The position numbers were made by a program, and so were the translations under genes. The notes under the pieces were generated by a model that did no database searches, had not been told where the DNA came from, and was given only the letters and a program-made list of their open reading frames with translations. From Lichtheimia corymbifera B2541 (taxonomy: Eukaryota > Mucoromycota > Mucoromycetes > Mucorales > Lichtheimiaceae), in contig JNEU01001076.1 of the NCBI GenBank assembly GCA_000697475.1, positions 1 through 64,000 of the forward strand: a DNA stretch of 64,000 nt, read 5' to 3'. Within the stretch, counting starts at the first letter, position 1; each line of letters opens with the position of its first letter. Shown piece after piece: positions 1-13,622 of the stretch.

Positions 1-1938
1 CTTCTCTGCCGCGACCAAACGTACCAGCAGTTGCTATTAGCACGGTCTTTACTCCATTATCTCAAGCTACTTGCAGCAACTTGTGTTCCAGCCTTTGCAC
101 GTGGACAGCATATAGTCTTTCTATAGCAGCCGCTTTATTTACGTGTTGCAACTTGCTTAATACACATGGACTCCTTTGAATGATACACCATATCAACCTT
201 TTAAGTATCCTGCAGTACAAGCAATATTCACCTGGTTGAGCCGCGATAGAAAATAGTCAAGAAAGATACCAACACTTGAATGGGGAAGGAAGGGTATCAG
301 CAGCAATATTGGACTTGCAATGGTTATGGATGGAGGCAATGAAGAGCAGAGATAAGAGATCCTGGAATGTTGGTTGGATTACTTGGCACGTTGTCAGCAG
401 GAAGGATGGATCATATCACGTGGATATGGCTGAGGATGGTGATGGATTGGGATGGCATTGACGAAAGGAGCTTTACAAGCATGTATGGTATTGGGATGCT
501 CAAGTCAAATCACGCAGCAACTACCGTATTTTCCAATTATGGATGAAGATGTTTACGGCGGCAGCAACCCAGAATACAATGACACAGTTATCCTTGTTGC
601 CTCTTTCATTCAATGCAATTCTGTTCCCTTACATATTCACTTGAGAAACGCCCACATTACTCTATGCTATTCTTCGACTTTTTTTATTGAATGAAAATTG
701 GATCCAACATAATATTTTGAGTGCTGAGCTATCAGTTTATATGTGCAAGATGTGGATCACTTGGTTGGTTCTAGATTGCAAGGGGGAATGAACCTCGATG
801 TTGCAGGCGTACAGTATTCTCGAAAGATAAATCTTGTCTCTATGCTATACGGTTATGGTGGTGGAAGAAACCAGTGACATTTACATACTAGTCAAGTATT
901 TGAGTTGAATGTATGCGTAGCAATTTGGAGTGAAAGAAGACTCAAAATACTCATCCCTTCTCCTTCTTATGGATGTCGTGTGCTGGCACAAAGATTGAAC
1001 CCATATAGCTAAGTATCATGTACCATCATCGTCATAATGAATCAAATGGTGTAGATACAATTCCCCACATAGCAGTATATGGCTTCGGTGCGAATGACTT
1101 GGAATGTTATGATTCCCATGTTGGAAGTATGAAGATGACCGTACATAAATTTAATTACGCATGATCGGAATGGGATTTCGCTCTTTGTTGTTGAGGAAAA
1201 AGGGCACTTTCAATGAGCATCACTATAAACGTAATGCTGATTTTGTGTGATCGAGTGTACAATAAACCACCATGCTGCCCTGGAGTATTTCATTGTTTTT
1301 ATCTTTATGGTCCACGCCACCCCTTATTTCTTCATGCATGACCACACATAACATCCTTTTAACCGTTCACCAAAAAGGGAACTCTTGTATTGGCTCACTT
1401 TGTTGGGAGATTACATATCCAACATTAACACCTGATACATATGAGAAACGTAAGGAGGAGCAGTATAGCAGTTGGCCTCGGGATAAATAGTTTAGGAGGT
1501 CCGTTACTATGGTATCCAAGTGGATTCATTTACACAAAGCTTTCCTGGAGTGCACGACATCCAGCAACATAGGAATTGATGGCTTCTTAAGAATGGTACC
1601 TTCAGCACACAAATACGATTCGTTCTCCGTAACCATATTTATGTATGTGGGGATGGTTTAGGCGGTTGCCACGAAGCATAAGGGGGTAACTATGGTGGGT
1701 ACGGGGCGAAAAAAGTTCTAAAACGCCAAAATGTACTGCGCATGTCCTGCAGTGACTATGATGAAAGAACGATTCGAACCCCTTGAAGCCTCCTACATGT
1801 CTTATAATGGGACACCTCCCGTACTACAGCAGCATAACACGACGATCCAGTTTATCTTCCAGCTCTTTCCATTCCACATCTTTTTGGCTCCATGCTATTG
1901 TGTGAGTACCCTATTGCGGTGTTTTTCTCGACAATGTA
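1..1938. other. No recognisable gene (left edge)
   Basis: I find no coding region here that I can support. The open frames are short (60-94 codons), show no domain pattern and do not chain across plausible splice sites. The last few hundred bases are presumably the 5' region of the CotH-like gene starting at 1939. A T-loop-like decamer near 1772 was examined as a possible tRNA and rejected. An exon of a gene lying mostly to the left of the window cannot be excluded. Confidence 0.4.
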
Positions 1939-3764
1939 TTGATGATGTCCATGCCTTTAGTATACCTTTTTTCGCTGGCTCTCATTTCTGTTGTCCATGG
2001 CCAAGTGCGATATAGCGTTATATCTCCTGGAAATATGGGTGTCGTGATTGACGGCAACGATCCGCTGCCTCTCACCCCAACATCCTCTTCCATTTTGCAC
2101 AGCGGCACAGGACCTAAAGCAAAAAAGGGATACTATTATGTCAAGATGAATGATGGTGACGAGATTACTGACCGAGAATCATTCGAGCGGAAGCCAACCG
2201 AGGAGTCAATGAACGAGTTTTTCAACATCACATGGAATACCAAGCGTGTACGTCAATTGCCCCAGCTTTATTCACCTATGCCCTATATCCATCGAATCCG
2301 AAGCGATCTACATCCTATCGACCAAATCCCCACTTTTCATTTTACCGCTGATCAAAACGAACTTGACAACATGCATGAAAATGTCAAAGAAGAGATCACG
2401 GTGACGACCAATCTGACTTATATTAGGTATGATCCATGTTCATGGTATAATCCAACAAAGCTAACACGATATAATTAAGGGTGGATGATACAAAGACCCT
2501 TAGTCAAGTGAGAATCAAGATTGGCGGTCGAAATGCTCGGAGATACCCTAAGCTCTCCTATAACCTAAAGCTAAATCAGGGGGATCTTTATGGGTTTACA
2601 AGACTCAAGTTGCGAGCACTTGGTTCCACTGATCCTGCATATATCCGTGAAGACCTCGCATACAAAACCTTGGTATCAATGGGAGTCGCCACCACTTATT
2701 CATCCTTTGCAAGGTGAGAGAAATACACAAAACTATACAGCACTGCTTACTCAACACCTATATACAGAGTATTCTTCAATGACAGGCCTCTGGGTATCTA
2801 TGGGTTGATTGAGCATTACAAGCCATCTTGGTTAAGTGAGGAGTTTGCTGATGGCAACAAGCAATACCAACATGGTCCTTTGTACCAAGGAGCTCGCCGT
2901 ACACCTCAATCGGATGAACATGATAATCACAAGTCTGATCTCAGTTACTATGATGGCAATGATGCCATGTATGAGGATGGCCAATATCGCATCAAGGAAG
3001 AGCCTGTTGGACAAAAACTGGGCTATGGACCTCTCATTGATTTTACCAAGTTCATACATGATGCACCAAATGATGCAAAATTATGGGTAAAGCGTTTTGA
3101 CGTAGAAGGATTTATTCGCAAGTAAGTGAGCTAAAGCTACTACAAGAAATCACACTTGAGTATTCAACAAATCTTTTATCATGGTAGCATGGTGGCCGAA
3201 TTCTACCTTGGTTTTTCAGATGGCTTTTGGGTCAATGTTAACAATTACTTTTTGTATCAAGAACCAGAAACAAAGAGGATGATCTATATTCCTTCGGATA
3301 CGAATCGGGCATTAGGGAACACCCAATACAAGATGGAAAAGATGTTGACAGGCAACATGGCCGAATTTGCCACCATGGCAGACAAATCTCCACTATCGGT
3401 TCGCTTGTTTGGTATCCCTGAATTTGAGAAACGTTTCCAAGAAGTGTCTCGGGATGTTGTAAACAAGATTTTCAACATGAAGGCCATGGGTCCCGTAATT
3501 GATGATACAGTGGCCATGATACAAGAGGACGTAGCATGGGACCAAACGTTGGAGTTTCCTGGGAAATTGAACATGCCGCGTGAACGCAAAGAAGGAGAGC
3601 CCATCAATGTACGGAACACTGACACCGCATATGATTGCTGGGTGGTGGCACGTGATGGCATTCCATTCAAAAAAGCTGTATATGGCCCTGTCACTGGTCA
3701 TTTATCTACCATTGGTGTGGTGGAGTGGATCAAGAAAAAGGTCCAAGCTGTCAAGGATTTCTAA
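1939..3764 (+). CDS. CotH-family secreted protein (spore coat protein H-like)
   Basis: Four exons: 1939-2426, 2480-2713, 2768-3121, 3188-3764, giving about 550 residues. The first ~20 residues form a hydrophobic signal peptide ending near VHGQ, followed by the family's usual N-terminal beta-rich start (VRYSVISPG, GVVIDG). The central part has the CotH core: RIKIGGRNARRYPK, TRLKLRALGSTDP with YIREDLAY, then a segment ending IEHYKPSW. The last exon carries GFSDGFWVNVNNYFLYQ, a family hallmark, and an aspartate-bearing YIPSDTN block. CotH proteins have an atypical kinase fold; in Mucorales they form an expanded family of surface or secreted proteins, some tied to host-cell interaction. I see no long GPI-type hydrophobic tail, so this copy may be soluble. 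The third intron's acceptor (3187) was chosen to keep family spacing; an alternative at 3160 would leave a 39-nt intron. AATAAA-like signals follow the stop. Confidence 0.85.
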
Positions 3765-4136
3765 TGTTTACACACCATCCAAAAACGAAAAAATGAGATA
3801 TGTACAAGTTCTTTGCTCTCACAACTTAATATATCAGAAATAAATATAATCTCTTTGTTCTCGTTTCCTATATATAGTTGTATATGATGATACAAATGAA
3901 TCAATGGTGGTAGGCAGGGATTGAGGGAGGGGGAAAGAACTCGAAAGCAATTTATGTCAATGTAGGTAGCCTGCGACGTAGAAAAGTGGAGAATGATAAA
4001 CCTGGTTCCAGTAACATAGTGTGGATATTCCTTGTATTACAGTTGCCATGGAGGAGGAAGGCTTATTGATACACCCCGCAGTAAAATCAATGCATGAAAT
4101 CGCTTCTTGCGGGCGTTCTTTATTCTTTCACATACC

Positions 4137-5383
4137 ATGAGCACCGCTGATCGACCACCCATTACGTCCAATACCAATGACAGCACGATAACAGATCGAA
4201 GCCGCGATATGCAAGTACCGGATGCAACCAGACAAGACTCAACATGGCAGGCCCCAATCGTCACAACCCATCACCATGCAACCCATCACTACAGCAACCA
4301 GTCGTATGATACCACCAGCTCTTTATCTGCACAGCAAACTAAAACCGACCTATCGACGTCGACACGACCTATGGAAGACTTTTCGACTGGGTCTGCACGA
4401 GACGAGCAACTTCTCCACGCTGTGATACAGCATAAACCATTTACTTTGACGGCTGCTGTTGACAATGAAACGTGGGCTCTTATAGCTCGTACATGCAATA
4501 AGGAGTTTGAACAACAGGTTAACACGCGACCACCACCGTTTGATTCTGGATCCGAGGCTAAGGAGCGATTCGAGATATTGATGGCAGCCCATTCTGCCCT
4601 TGTCCACAACGATGTGCGCCGTATCGAATTTTTACCCATTTATGAACAATATGGAAGGATCCGATCCCTGATGGAATATTGTTATTCGCTGGTAAGAGCT
4701 ATTGGTAGCTACTCAATCCGTGTGCTCATGTGCGTGTTGTGTAGTGTATCAAATCTGGGAATAAGCCTGACGAGTTGCTTCGAAAACGTAAAAGGGATCA
4801 AGATGAGGATTGGAGGGTTTCAAACGAAGAAGACGGTTCTAAGGGAGAAAGACAAGGCGAGCCTATGAATGGATCAATTGATACTTTGAAGCACCATCTC
4901 CATGAGTTGCAGGTAAGGAGCTGAAAATGGGGTTACTGATTAGTGTTGTACTTATCAGTAATGTGCTCATAGGATCAAACCGAAAAATGTCTCAAGGAAA
5001 TGGAATGGAAACAAGGACAACATTTCGAGGATACGAATCGTCAATTGTCAGTTAAGGTCGAATCGGACCGGCGAACCGCTGCTGCGTACAATGATAGCGG
5101 TGATCGACTTGAAGAAGTGATGAAATTGCATAGCAAAAGAATGCGGTCCATTGTAAACAGATCCAACGATCGTATCCAGTTTATTCTCGACAAATACAGC
5201 GAACTGATGAAGGGGTGGTCTGAAGTACAGCAACAAGAACAGTCAAGGTGGAATGTCATGCATGATGGCTGGGTGAATATGCGGAAAAGCTTTCTGGATA
5301 TGCAAGTACAAATGATTGAACACCATCAAAGGATGGAGGGTGCGAGAATGGATACGATGCGACAGTTGATGAAGGATTCTTGA
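4137..5383 (+). CDS. Myb/SANT-like (trihelix-type) coiled-coil protein
   Basis: Three exons: 4137-4691, 4745-4912, 4973-5383, about 377 residues. The start is the ATG of MSTADRPP; an in-frame ATG at 4107 would add ten residues. The N-terminal ~90 residues are Ser/Thr/His-rich and probably disordered. Residues ~95-165 look like a Myb/SANT-like helix bundle: LLHAVIQHKPF, then W..IARTCN and a CxERF-type third helix (SEAKERFEILMAAH). A basic patch (LLRKRKRDQDEDW) could be a nuclear signal. The C-terminal ~130 residues are long charged helices rich in Gln, Glu, Met and Arg, and look like a coiled coil. Proteins of this arrangement recur in Mucoromycota as putative DNA-binding factors. The DNA-binding role is inferred from the pattern only; no target is known. 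Confidence 0.7.
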
Positions 5384-5839
5384 TTGATAGCAAATATGTA
5401 GTAAATACGTAATGTGAAATTTGTTGTATAAAGCATTCCGAATTATCGGCTTCCCTTCTCCCATATGCTTGTCATGTGATTATCATCTCTGAGAAAATAT
5501 CAACTGCTAATAATGTCTCGGAAGGATAACTTAAAAGACTTGGTCATCAGCATCAACATCAAATGGTAATGGGTTTATTGATCTTTGAATTATAAAAGGT
5601 GTAGTAGGGGATAATAGCAATCTGGTGAGGATCATCCTAAGCAGTGGTTAGTTACCCGACTCGACCGTTTTCGGCAAGATTGCCATGACAGCTGGGGAAG
5701 TGTGGAAAAAGTTTGGCCAATCAAGCGTCGTCCTAACAACCATCCGATTTTATCTGATGTGCAGTTCCATTATCAGCTCACTCTTGTCTTTCTTTCTCCC
5801 TCTTTACGCACCTTCACATATCTTGTCTCTCTCTCTATC

Positions 5840-7030
<1,191 letters not shown>

Positions 7031-7147
7031 ATTGCATTTCATATTCACATCTTATAAAAAAGAAGGCATTATATTAGGTGACGTGTGTACAGGATTTATT
7101 AATTAAAATGAGGAGAATGGGGGGGGGGGAAACGAGTACACTTGGTA

Positions 7148-9736
7148 TCATAAGGAAGCTTTCCAGAAATGCTGCATAATAGATGCTGAGTGATAATCGT
7201 TAGCATTCTGAAATGCCTTGATGAAAAGCTTGAATGTAATATCATCTGGCTTGTTCTTGTAGACCAGGTTATGCTCATGTGATTGCTGTTCCACAGTTTT
7301 GACAACATTCTCTTGTGACACGCCAACCACTGATTCAAAGATAGTCCATACATCTTGACCAGACAAGGGATAATTTTGTTGATGCTGATGTTGTTTGATC
7401 AAAGACCATTCATTGCGCCGCCTTGCCAATCGCGTCGTGCTCATCCTCCTTCGATCTAGCCGTAATAGACCTTCCACCAGCAAATTGTACGAAACATTGT
7501 CCATGGTCAAACCATGCGCTCCCAGCGTCAACATGAATTGCTTCACTCCCATCATGTCGTGCTCATCCACCCAACCTTGAATCAACGTGTTGATTGTCCA
7601 GCTGTCAGGTTTTTGACCCGATTCAATCATGCGTTCAAATATGCTATATGCTGCTGGCATGTTGCTGAGATTGACGAACGCCTTGATGAGAATGTTGTAG
7701 GTTGTTGTGTCGGGCTCATAACCATGATCCATGATTTGTCGGAAAGTTTTGTTGATACGGCCAGCATGGGGTAATGGTTGTCTGGAAGCATAATTGTTGA
7801 GAAGCATGTTGAAAGAGGATAAGGGTGGATTACTCGCATGGTGCTGCTGATACCATCCGCTCATATCAAGAAATACGCGCTCTGCCTTGGCCATGTCATT
7901 GTTCAATGTAGCAGCATCCATCATCGCCTTGAAGACATGATGCACATGCTTAAAGCCATCGAATCGATTGCTGCGTGCATTACGGTATAATGCGAATGCC
8001 TCGGTGAGATCGCCTCTTTCACCCAATTTGCCAATGATTCGACCAAGACCGGAAAGTGATACTTGTAATCCCAACTCCTTTTCCATGCTCAATAATCCAC
8101 GTACGGCCACATGTCCCGAGACCCGGTTCACTGATCCATTCTTGAGACCTAGCAACCCCAATGTGATACGCTGAATGGTCATGGGTGTAAATTGGATAGG
8201 CATCGCCGTAAGCAGTCTTTTGGAAGCCGCAAAATCACCAAGAGCCATTTGTGCCGATATTACTGACTTGATCATCCGGCGATTGTGATCCACTGGTAAT
8301 CCCATGCTCTTCAATGACCTGTATTGTGATACACATTTGTTCCATTCGCCTGTTGCCAGCCATCCTTCCAATACTGTTGCATAGGTGTCGAGTCGTGCAA
8401 TGCTGTCAGACTGTGGTGTTGCTATTGCCAAGTGATATTTACTCCTTTCCAGCCATGCCATAGCTCGATCAGGTTGACCTTGTTGAACCCAGCCTTGGAC
8501 AATGGCCATATGGGAATTCATGTCCACTGCAAATGAACGTCTTTGCATATCGAGTGCCACCCGCTGTGCTGCTTTGAGATCCTTGGCATCGACAAAAGCC
8601 TGAATAAATGCTGCATGACCATCCTTGTCGAGCATCTTGCCAGATGTCTTGTAAAGAACGTGGGTATATGATGAAGGAGATGTCATGTCGTGTGTCGATT
8701 GCTGCAGCATTTTTCCAAACTTTGACATTTTCTTTTCTGATGCATACGCTGCCAGCAGCATGGTTTGTGTCTTTGCCGTCGGTACCAATGTCGCATCTGC
8801 TTGCATGACCAGATCCATGACCAAGCTGAGATGTGTCGATGTATATAATGCTTGTGTGCTACGTACAACAGAGACCTGATGAAGCATTCTTCGAGTAAAA
8901 GCATGAACAAAAGCCTCCAGTGAAGTAGGATCGATCGTATTCAGCGTTGACATCTCCATTGCCTTCCGATATCCATTCCATATCGCAATAGCTGCATCAT
9001 TGCTGTGGTCTCCAAGAGTGGTCTCGCATTCGTGTAGTACTGCAAGTGCTCTGGCAAGATTGGATTTCCGGATACTGACTTGGACAAATCGATTCACGCA
9101 ATGTGCCATGGTTGCTTCATCCAAAACGCCTTCTCGTCGACCCTTCCTTATCACATCTTGAGCCATCTGAAGAAGATTGGTATCCAATGCTGCATCCATC
9201 AAACACTGATATGCCTTCCCATCCACAAGCCCTTGTGCCTGCAGCTCCTCAAATGCCACTCGTGCCTTGTCAAATTGTCCCGTTCGTCCATACGCCATAA
9301 TAGCAATCAATACCATAGGCTTCGTCCTGTGTACTCCTCGATCCAATGCGTCCTGGTATGCTTGCACAATACGTCCCCAATTGAGCGAGCGACGCGTCTC
9401 TTGAGCACGAGTCGACAAGCTGTGCATGAGTTGCTCATAGTCATCGGAAGACTGTGGTTGATATTCCAAGTAAGCATTCCACAATTCAGAAACAGCTCTC
9501 GAATTCAAACGTTGCTGATTACGGCATTGTTGGAGCTTGTCTTCAAAGCGTGCTCGTTTGTTGTTATTGTTGTTGTTGTTGGTAAACGATTCCGAAGTGC
9601 GGGGGACCGCCATGGTTGTATATGGGTGAAGTATCCGTGGCCTTGATTTCGAGACGATCGTGCGTATAAACGGTGCATGGCCATGTCTCTGGAGTGAGCG
9701 AAGACATCTCTCACTCAACTGAACAGACATGGACAT
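7148..9736 (-). CDS. Pentatricopeptide repeat (PPR) protein, probably mitochondrial
   Basis: Single exon, about 862 residues from the chosen start. The N-terminus (MSMSVQLSERCLRSLQRHG...) is rich in Arg, Ser and Leu and lacks acids, as in a mitochondrial presequence; an in-frame ATG at 9886 would add 50 residues without that character. The body has degenerate ~35-residue helical repeats, clearest near the end: TTYNILIKAFVN, AAYSIFERMIESGQKPDSWTINTLIQGW and VSYNLLVEGLLR. Fungal PPR proteins of this size bind mitochondrial RNA and support its processing, stability or translation. The exact target is unknown. The lack of introns contrasts with its neighbours. It lies tail-to-tail with the cytochrome b5 reductase gene, with 117 bases between the stops. 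Confidence 0.85.
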   Translation of the reverse strand: MSMSVQLSERCLRSLQRHGHAPFIRTIVSKSRPRILHPYTTMAVPRTSESFTNNNNNNNKRARFEDKLQQCRNQQRLNSRAVSELWNAYLEYQPQSSDDYEQLMHSLSTRAQETRRSLNWGRIVQAYQDALDRGVHRTKPMVLIAIMAYGRTGQFDKARVAFEELQAQGLVDGKAYQCLMDAALDTNLLQMAQDVIRKGRREGVLDEATMAHCVNRFVQVSIRKSNLARALAVLHECETTLGDHSNDAAIAIWNGYRKAMEMSTLNTIDPTSLEAFVHAFTRRMLHQVSVVRSTQALYTSTHLSLVMDLVMQADATLVPTAKTQTMLLAAYASEKKMSKFGKMLQQSTHDMTSPSSYTHVLYKTSGKMLDKDGHAAFIQAFVDAKDLKAAQRVALDMQRRSFAVDMNSHMAIVQGWVQQGQPDRAMAWLERSKYHLAIATPQSDSIARLDTYATVLEGWLATGEWNKCVSQYRSLKSMGLPVDHNRRMIKSVISAQMALGDFAASKRLLTAMPIQFTPMTIQRITLGLLGLKNGSVNRVSGHVAVRGLLSMEKELGLQVSLSGLGRIIGKLGERGDLTEAFALYRNARSNRFDGFKHVHHVFKAMMDAATLNNDMAKAERVFLDMSGWYQQHHASNPPLSSFNMLLNNYASRQPLPHAGRINKTFRQIMDHGYEPDTTTYNILIKAFVNLSNMPAAYSIFERMIESGQKPDSWTINTLIQGWVDEHDMMGVKQFMLTLGAHGLTMDNVSYNLLVEGLLRLDRRRMSTTRLARRRNEWSLIKQHQHQQNYPLSGQDVWTIFESVVGVSQENVVKTVEQQSHEHNLVYKNKPDDITFKLFIKAFQNANDYHSASIMQHFWKASL

Positions 9737-10613
9737 TTGCTTGTCATAGCCTGTACTCTCCACCACCTCCCAAAAAATATTTTGTTCAAACTCGGAGTCC
9801 CAACACCTTCCGACGACATGCTTGGCTTCTGTTTCCATGACTACAAACACCCCACCCCACTTTGCATAGTGACCACCCTCCCTCAACCATCACTTGTAAT
9901 CATAACTCTGTTAATAAATATCCATATATATCTATTGAGTGGTATTGCGTTATGCAGGGAGTCTCTATTATGAAATTGGTTACACAATGATCAACGACTA
10001 CTGGATGTGTTTTTTGTTTTCAGGGACATTGGCGGGATGACGACATGGATCGCTCTCATAAAAAATCTCATCGATTCAGTTAAATCCATCTGACACTTAC
10101 ATATGATGTCATTGAGAAGACTGTAGGCGTCAATTGCACACAACTTATTGCATGATTCTCTTTTGACAAAAGTAAGATATATCTTCCAGGAAGTGGGGTT
10201 TGGTAGTAGTTGGTTGTTTGTAATGCAATAATGGTACATAGTGGATATACACACCTTCAATATTATTCTTGAATAAGACACTGGCTGCAGTGTTAGGTGG
10301 AAGTTCAAGTTTTCATTATCCCAAACCAACAAATAAATAGAGACAAAGACATGCTTGGTTTTCTTTCTTTCAAGGCAGGCATAATGGATGTCAAAAGTCA
10401 TACATATCAACTCCGCATTCATATTCTTTGAGTGTGCTCTCTGGTACATAAAGGAGACCCATTGTGCACGGCTACCATGAAAATCGACTCTTGATCCACG
10501 TGACACAAACAAGCAATGCATAATTGTTGCATACGAGATGATAAGGTATATTTTTGCAGTCATAAACTTTGTGAAGGAGGGATGACATTGCGGATAATAT
10601 ATATAGAATAGAT
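9737..10613. other. Intergenic region, no confident gene
   Basis: This lies between the 5' end of the PPR gene and the 3' end of ATG9. A 190-codon frame on the minus strand (9991-10563) is open, but its composition is mixed (many Tyr, Ile, Cys, Met), it has no repeat or domain pattern, and it starts at no recognisable context. I treat it as chance or untranslated sequence. An AT-rich stretch near 10590-10612 may hold the ATG9 polyadenylation signals. Confidence 0.4.
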
Positions 10614-13323
10614 TTACATGGGGGTGGTCTTGTTATTGAGATCATACACTTCGTTCAGCAATCCAAGCACGGGCCGTATACGTTGTTTGCCAGCACGCTT
10701 TTCACTCATTCCACCTGGACGATCCTCTTCTTCTTCGTCTATAGTGTAGTCTACAACGTCGTTTGTCGTACGTGCAAAGGAATCACCAAGTTTGCTGGGT
10801 TCATGACCTTCTGGCACACCAAAATTATTCAATCGATGACTTTGCCGTTGTCTCCGAGTTTGCTGGAATTCAGTCATTTTGCTCAAGTACATGGATCCTT
10901 CCACATTCTCAGGTTCCCATGTTGGATAATTGGCCTACAAAGAAAATGGCATCAGTATGACGGTATCCATATTCGTATGTATACACAATCTTACCTTGAA
11001 TGTCAGGAAACTCTTTTCCATCTTGCCATCATTGCTAATCATATGTTCATCCTCTCCTTGTACAGGGGCACCATAACGTGCATCACCATGCCGTGTAAAG
11101 TCGAATTGTGAAAAGCTGCATACATAACCGAGTCCATCCACATGCACCGTATACTCTCGGAAACTGTCGACAATTTGCTCAGCACATTTCGGCAATGAGA
11201 ACCAGAGAACAAGGGGTGTGAATAAGACGCTAAGTAGCTCTTGTGCAAATAGCGTAATCTTGTAATCAAAAAGCTGACAGAATTGTGCTCGAACCTAAAA
11301 GACGAGTCAGCATGTGAATATTAAAGCATGGAGAAAAGCACATTACCTCATCCGTATGCAGCTTGCCGACCCATTCATGAGGGAAATAATGAATATGATC
11401 CAGTACTTGGCGTAATAAAGGCTCGGGTTCGTAGACCAAATGCTCATCAGGGATCATGCCTCGACTCACGGCAAAGATTGTGCCAAATACACCGAGATAA
11501 AAGAGGATAGTTCCATTAGGCGAGATCTCAAAGTTGAGTAATGCTTCAGAGTCAAAAAGGGTCACAATCGCAAGTACACCTGCAAAGGATCCTGAAATAA
11601 AGGCCACAAACCTAATCCAAGCATCTTAGTCTCTACCGCCTTTTCATCATCATTCTCCTATCATTTACCTAGCCAATAATGCAGTTTTCTCCTTTGGGAA
11701 TTGATCCAGGTACTTGTTGGCTATAGGGACGCTGTTGCTGAGACGTTGACGGTACAGATGTGGTAGTTCATTGTATTCACGGAATTTCCACTTGGCATAA
11801 GGTGAAAAAGAACGTGCACCAATCTCACTTGGATTCTTGTGGTATTCCTGTATTATATAGGTAAGCATATTGACCGTTCTCTACTCGTTCAGTAGCACAC
11901 TTGCCTCGAAATAACGGAAGAAAAAGAATACAATGAGGTATACAAAGATGAATGGCGCAAAAACAAAGTTGAGCAATCCCATAAAAATGAATCGTCGTCG
12001 TAACCTTTTATATCCTCCTTGTCAATGACATTGCTTTGCACCTCCACCGCACCGAGTTTGTACTTACCCAGCTACCAACAAGACTCGATTTTTATCCTGC
12101 AGGAACCGTTTTCGGAGCTGGCCATTGGGCTTGAATGCATAGCTCAAGACACAAAAGGATACATTCCATTCCAGATCTCGAGTGAACATGTGCATATTGC
12201 GAAGATAGGGCAACGGGATAGTGATGTTGAGTGTCTTTTTGTTGAAAAGGGCAATCAAGTAATTTTCTTGGCGCATGATACGACTGGTGATGTCGTGTTC
12301 ACTGAGACGAAGAGGTGATGATTGAGCTGTGTTCGGATTGGTTTCACGGATATCGCTGATTTTTTGCAAGACCGTTTGCCATGGTACTGTTTGGATATCT
12401 TTCTATACACAACAATAAGTCACTTGTAAACCAAAACCCTCCATTTCTCAACTTACATCCGGGATTTCCAAGAGATGATGATAAAAGTTGTGCATATCTT
12501 TGAGCACTGGGTAATCCATGATGAATCGAAATGCTTGCCATATCCACCACATGATAAATGTAACAAGGAACATTGTCGTTGTGCCAGATAACCTGCATAG
12601 TAAAAGAGTATGAGTTCTCCACACACACACGCGTTCGTTCGGAGACAATTCCACTTACCGTGACACACACTGAGGTACCACCACTTCACCAAGTGCATGA
12701 TGATGAGGAATCTGTGCATAATCCACGCATCCAATCAAAAACGTTGAGAAACCAATAACGAATCCAAGAGTCCTAGTAATAGGAATAGAGATGTCAATCC
12801 ACCTATATCGCCGATATCACTTGTATACTTACAATAGATTAAGAAAACGAGCAAGTAGAATACAGTACATTCCCCTTCCTTGATAATAATCGTATACTCG
12901 CTTGAAAAAGTCATCCATATTTGATACGTTCGTCCACCGCCACATGGTACGATCAAAGGCTGTCATATGTTGTCGAGTGGAGGATGTCGTTTGCCCAGAG
13001 ATAGCTGGACGTGGTAGTTGTTCCTTATGGTGTGATTCAGTTGATAAAGGACTACGGTCGTCAGGTGTCTGTTCTAGCATGAGAGAAGCTGGTGCCTCCA
13101 AGTCGTCATCGTCGTCTTCTGATTCGGAATGTTGTTGACCATGTGGGTCTGTTGCCACTTGTTGATATTGGTTGTTGTGACGAAAAAGAGGTCTCCTCAT
13201 GCGATCAGGTCGTGCTGCGGCTGCGGCTGCTTGACGAGTACTTGAACTTGCATCATGAATTCGATCGAGGTTGTACTCGTCGTCGGTAGAGTAACGGCTA
13301 TTTAAGAGGCGGGAACTGTCCAT
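10614..13323 (-). CDS. ATG9: Autophagy-related protein 9 (ATG9)
   Basis: Nine exons on the minus strand: 12833-13323, 12659-12772, 12592-12457, 12402-12068, 12004-11905, 11847-11669, 11611-11347, 11294-10995, 10934-10614; about 746 residues. ATG9 is the multispanning lipid scramblase whose vesicles seed the autophagosome membrane. The disordered N-terminus has an acidic run (SEDDDDD). Family signatures follow: TMWRWTNVSNMDDFF, YDYYQGRG, LLEIPDKDIQTVPW, ITSRIMRQENYLIALFNK, FRYFEEYHKNP, GARSFSPYAKWKFREYNELPH, LDQFPKEKTALLARFVAFISGSFA, TLFDSEALLNFEIS and the YGAPVQGEDE block. The intron between exons 5 and 6 starts with GC (GCAAGT); no GT nearby keeps the conserved FEEYHKNP join. The start is 300 bases from the divergently transcribed trehalose enzyme gene. 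Confidence 0.95.
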
Positions 13324-13622
13324 TATGCCGCTATTATTAAGGAACAAAGAGAGAACAAGAGAAAAAAAGAGAGATAACACAAAGGAGTAAAGAAGAAGGA
13401 GTCAAGAGAGTCGCGTGGGTGACTTGATGACCTTACAAATGCAACACCTACCTTAAAAGGGGAATACTCAATGTCCCCATGCAAGCGGACCGTGATATGT
13501 GTGTTATGTCATGCAAATCTAAAACTTGACAAATGATAATATGCCTTGTCTCTATTTTATATACATTTACCGTGGTCATTGCCCACCATTTTCCCTTATC
13601 TCTTTTACTTTTTATACTATTA
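13324..13622. promoter_or_regulatory. Divergent promoter between ATG9 and the trehalose enzyme gene
   Basis: The two start codons face away from each other across 299 bases, so both promoters must lie here. The ATG9 side has a purine-rich run of GAGA-like repeats (13347-13400) and the other side is CT-rich (13590-13615), as is usual for fungal 5' regions. I see no motif that I can name with confidence. Confidence 0.5.

Noticed and set aside
1765..1850. Possible tRNA on the minus strand (GGTTCGAATC-like T loop)
   Set aside because: The bases beside the loop do not form a 5-bp T stem, and no anticodon or acceptor stem can be drawn.
9991..10563. 190-codon minus-strand frame
   Set aside because: Mixed hydrophobic composition without domain, repeat or signal features; lies in the gap between two well-supported genes.
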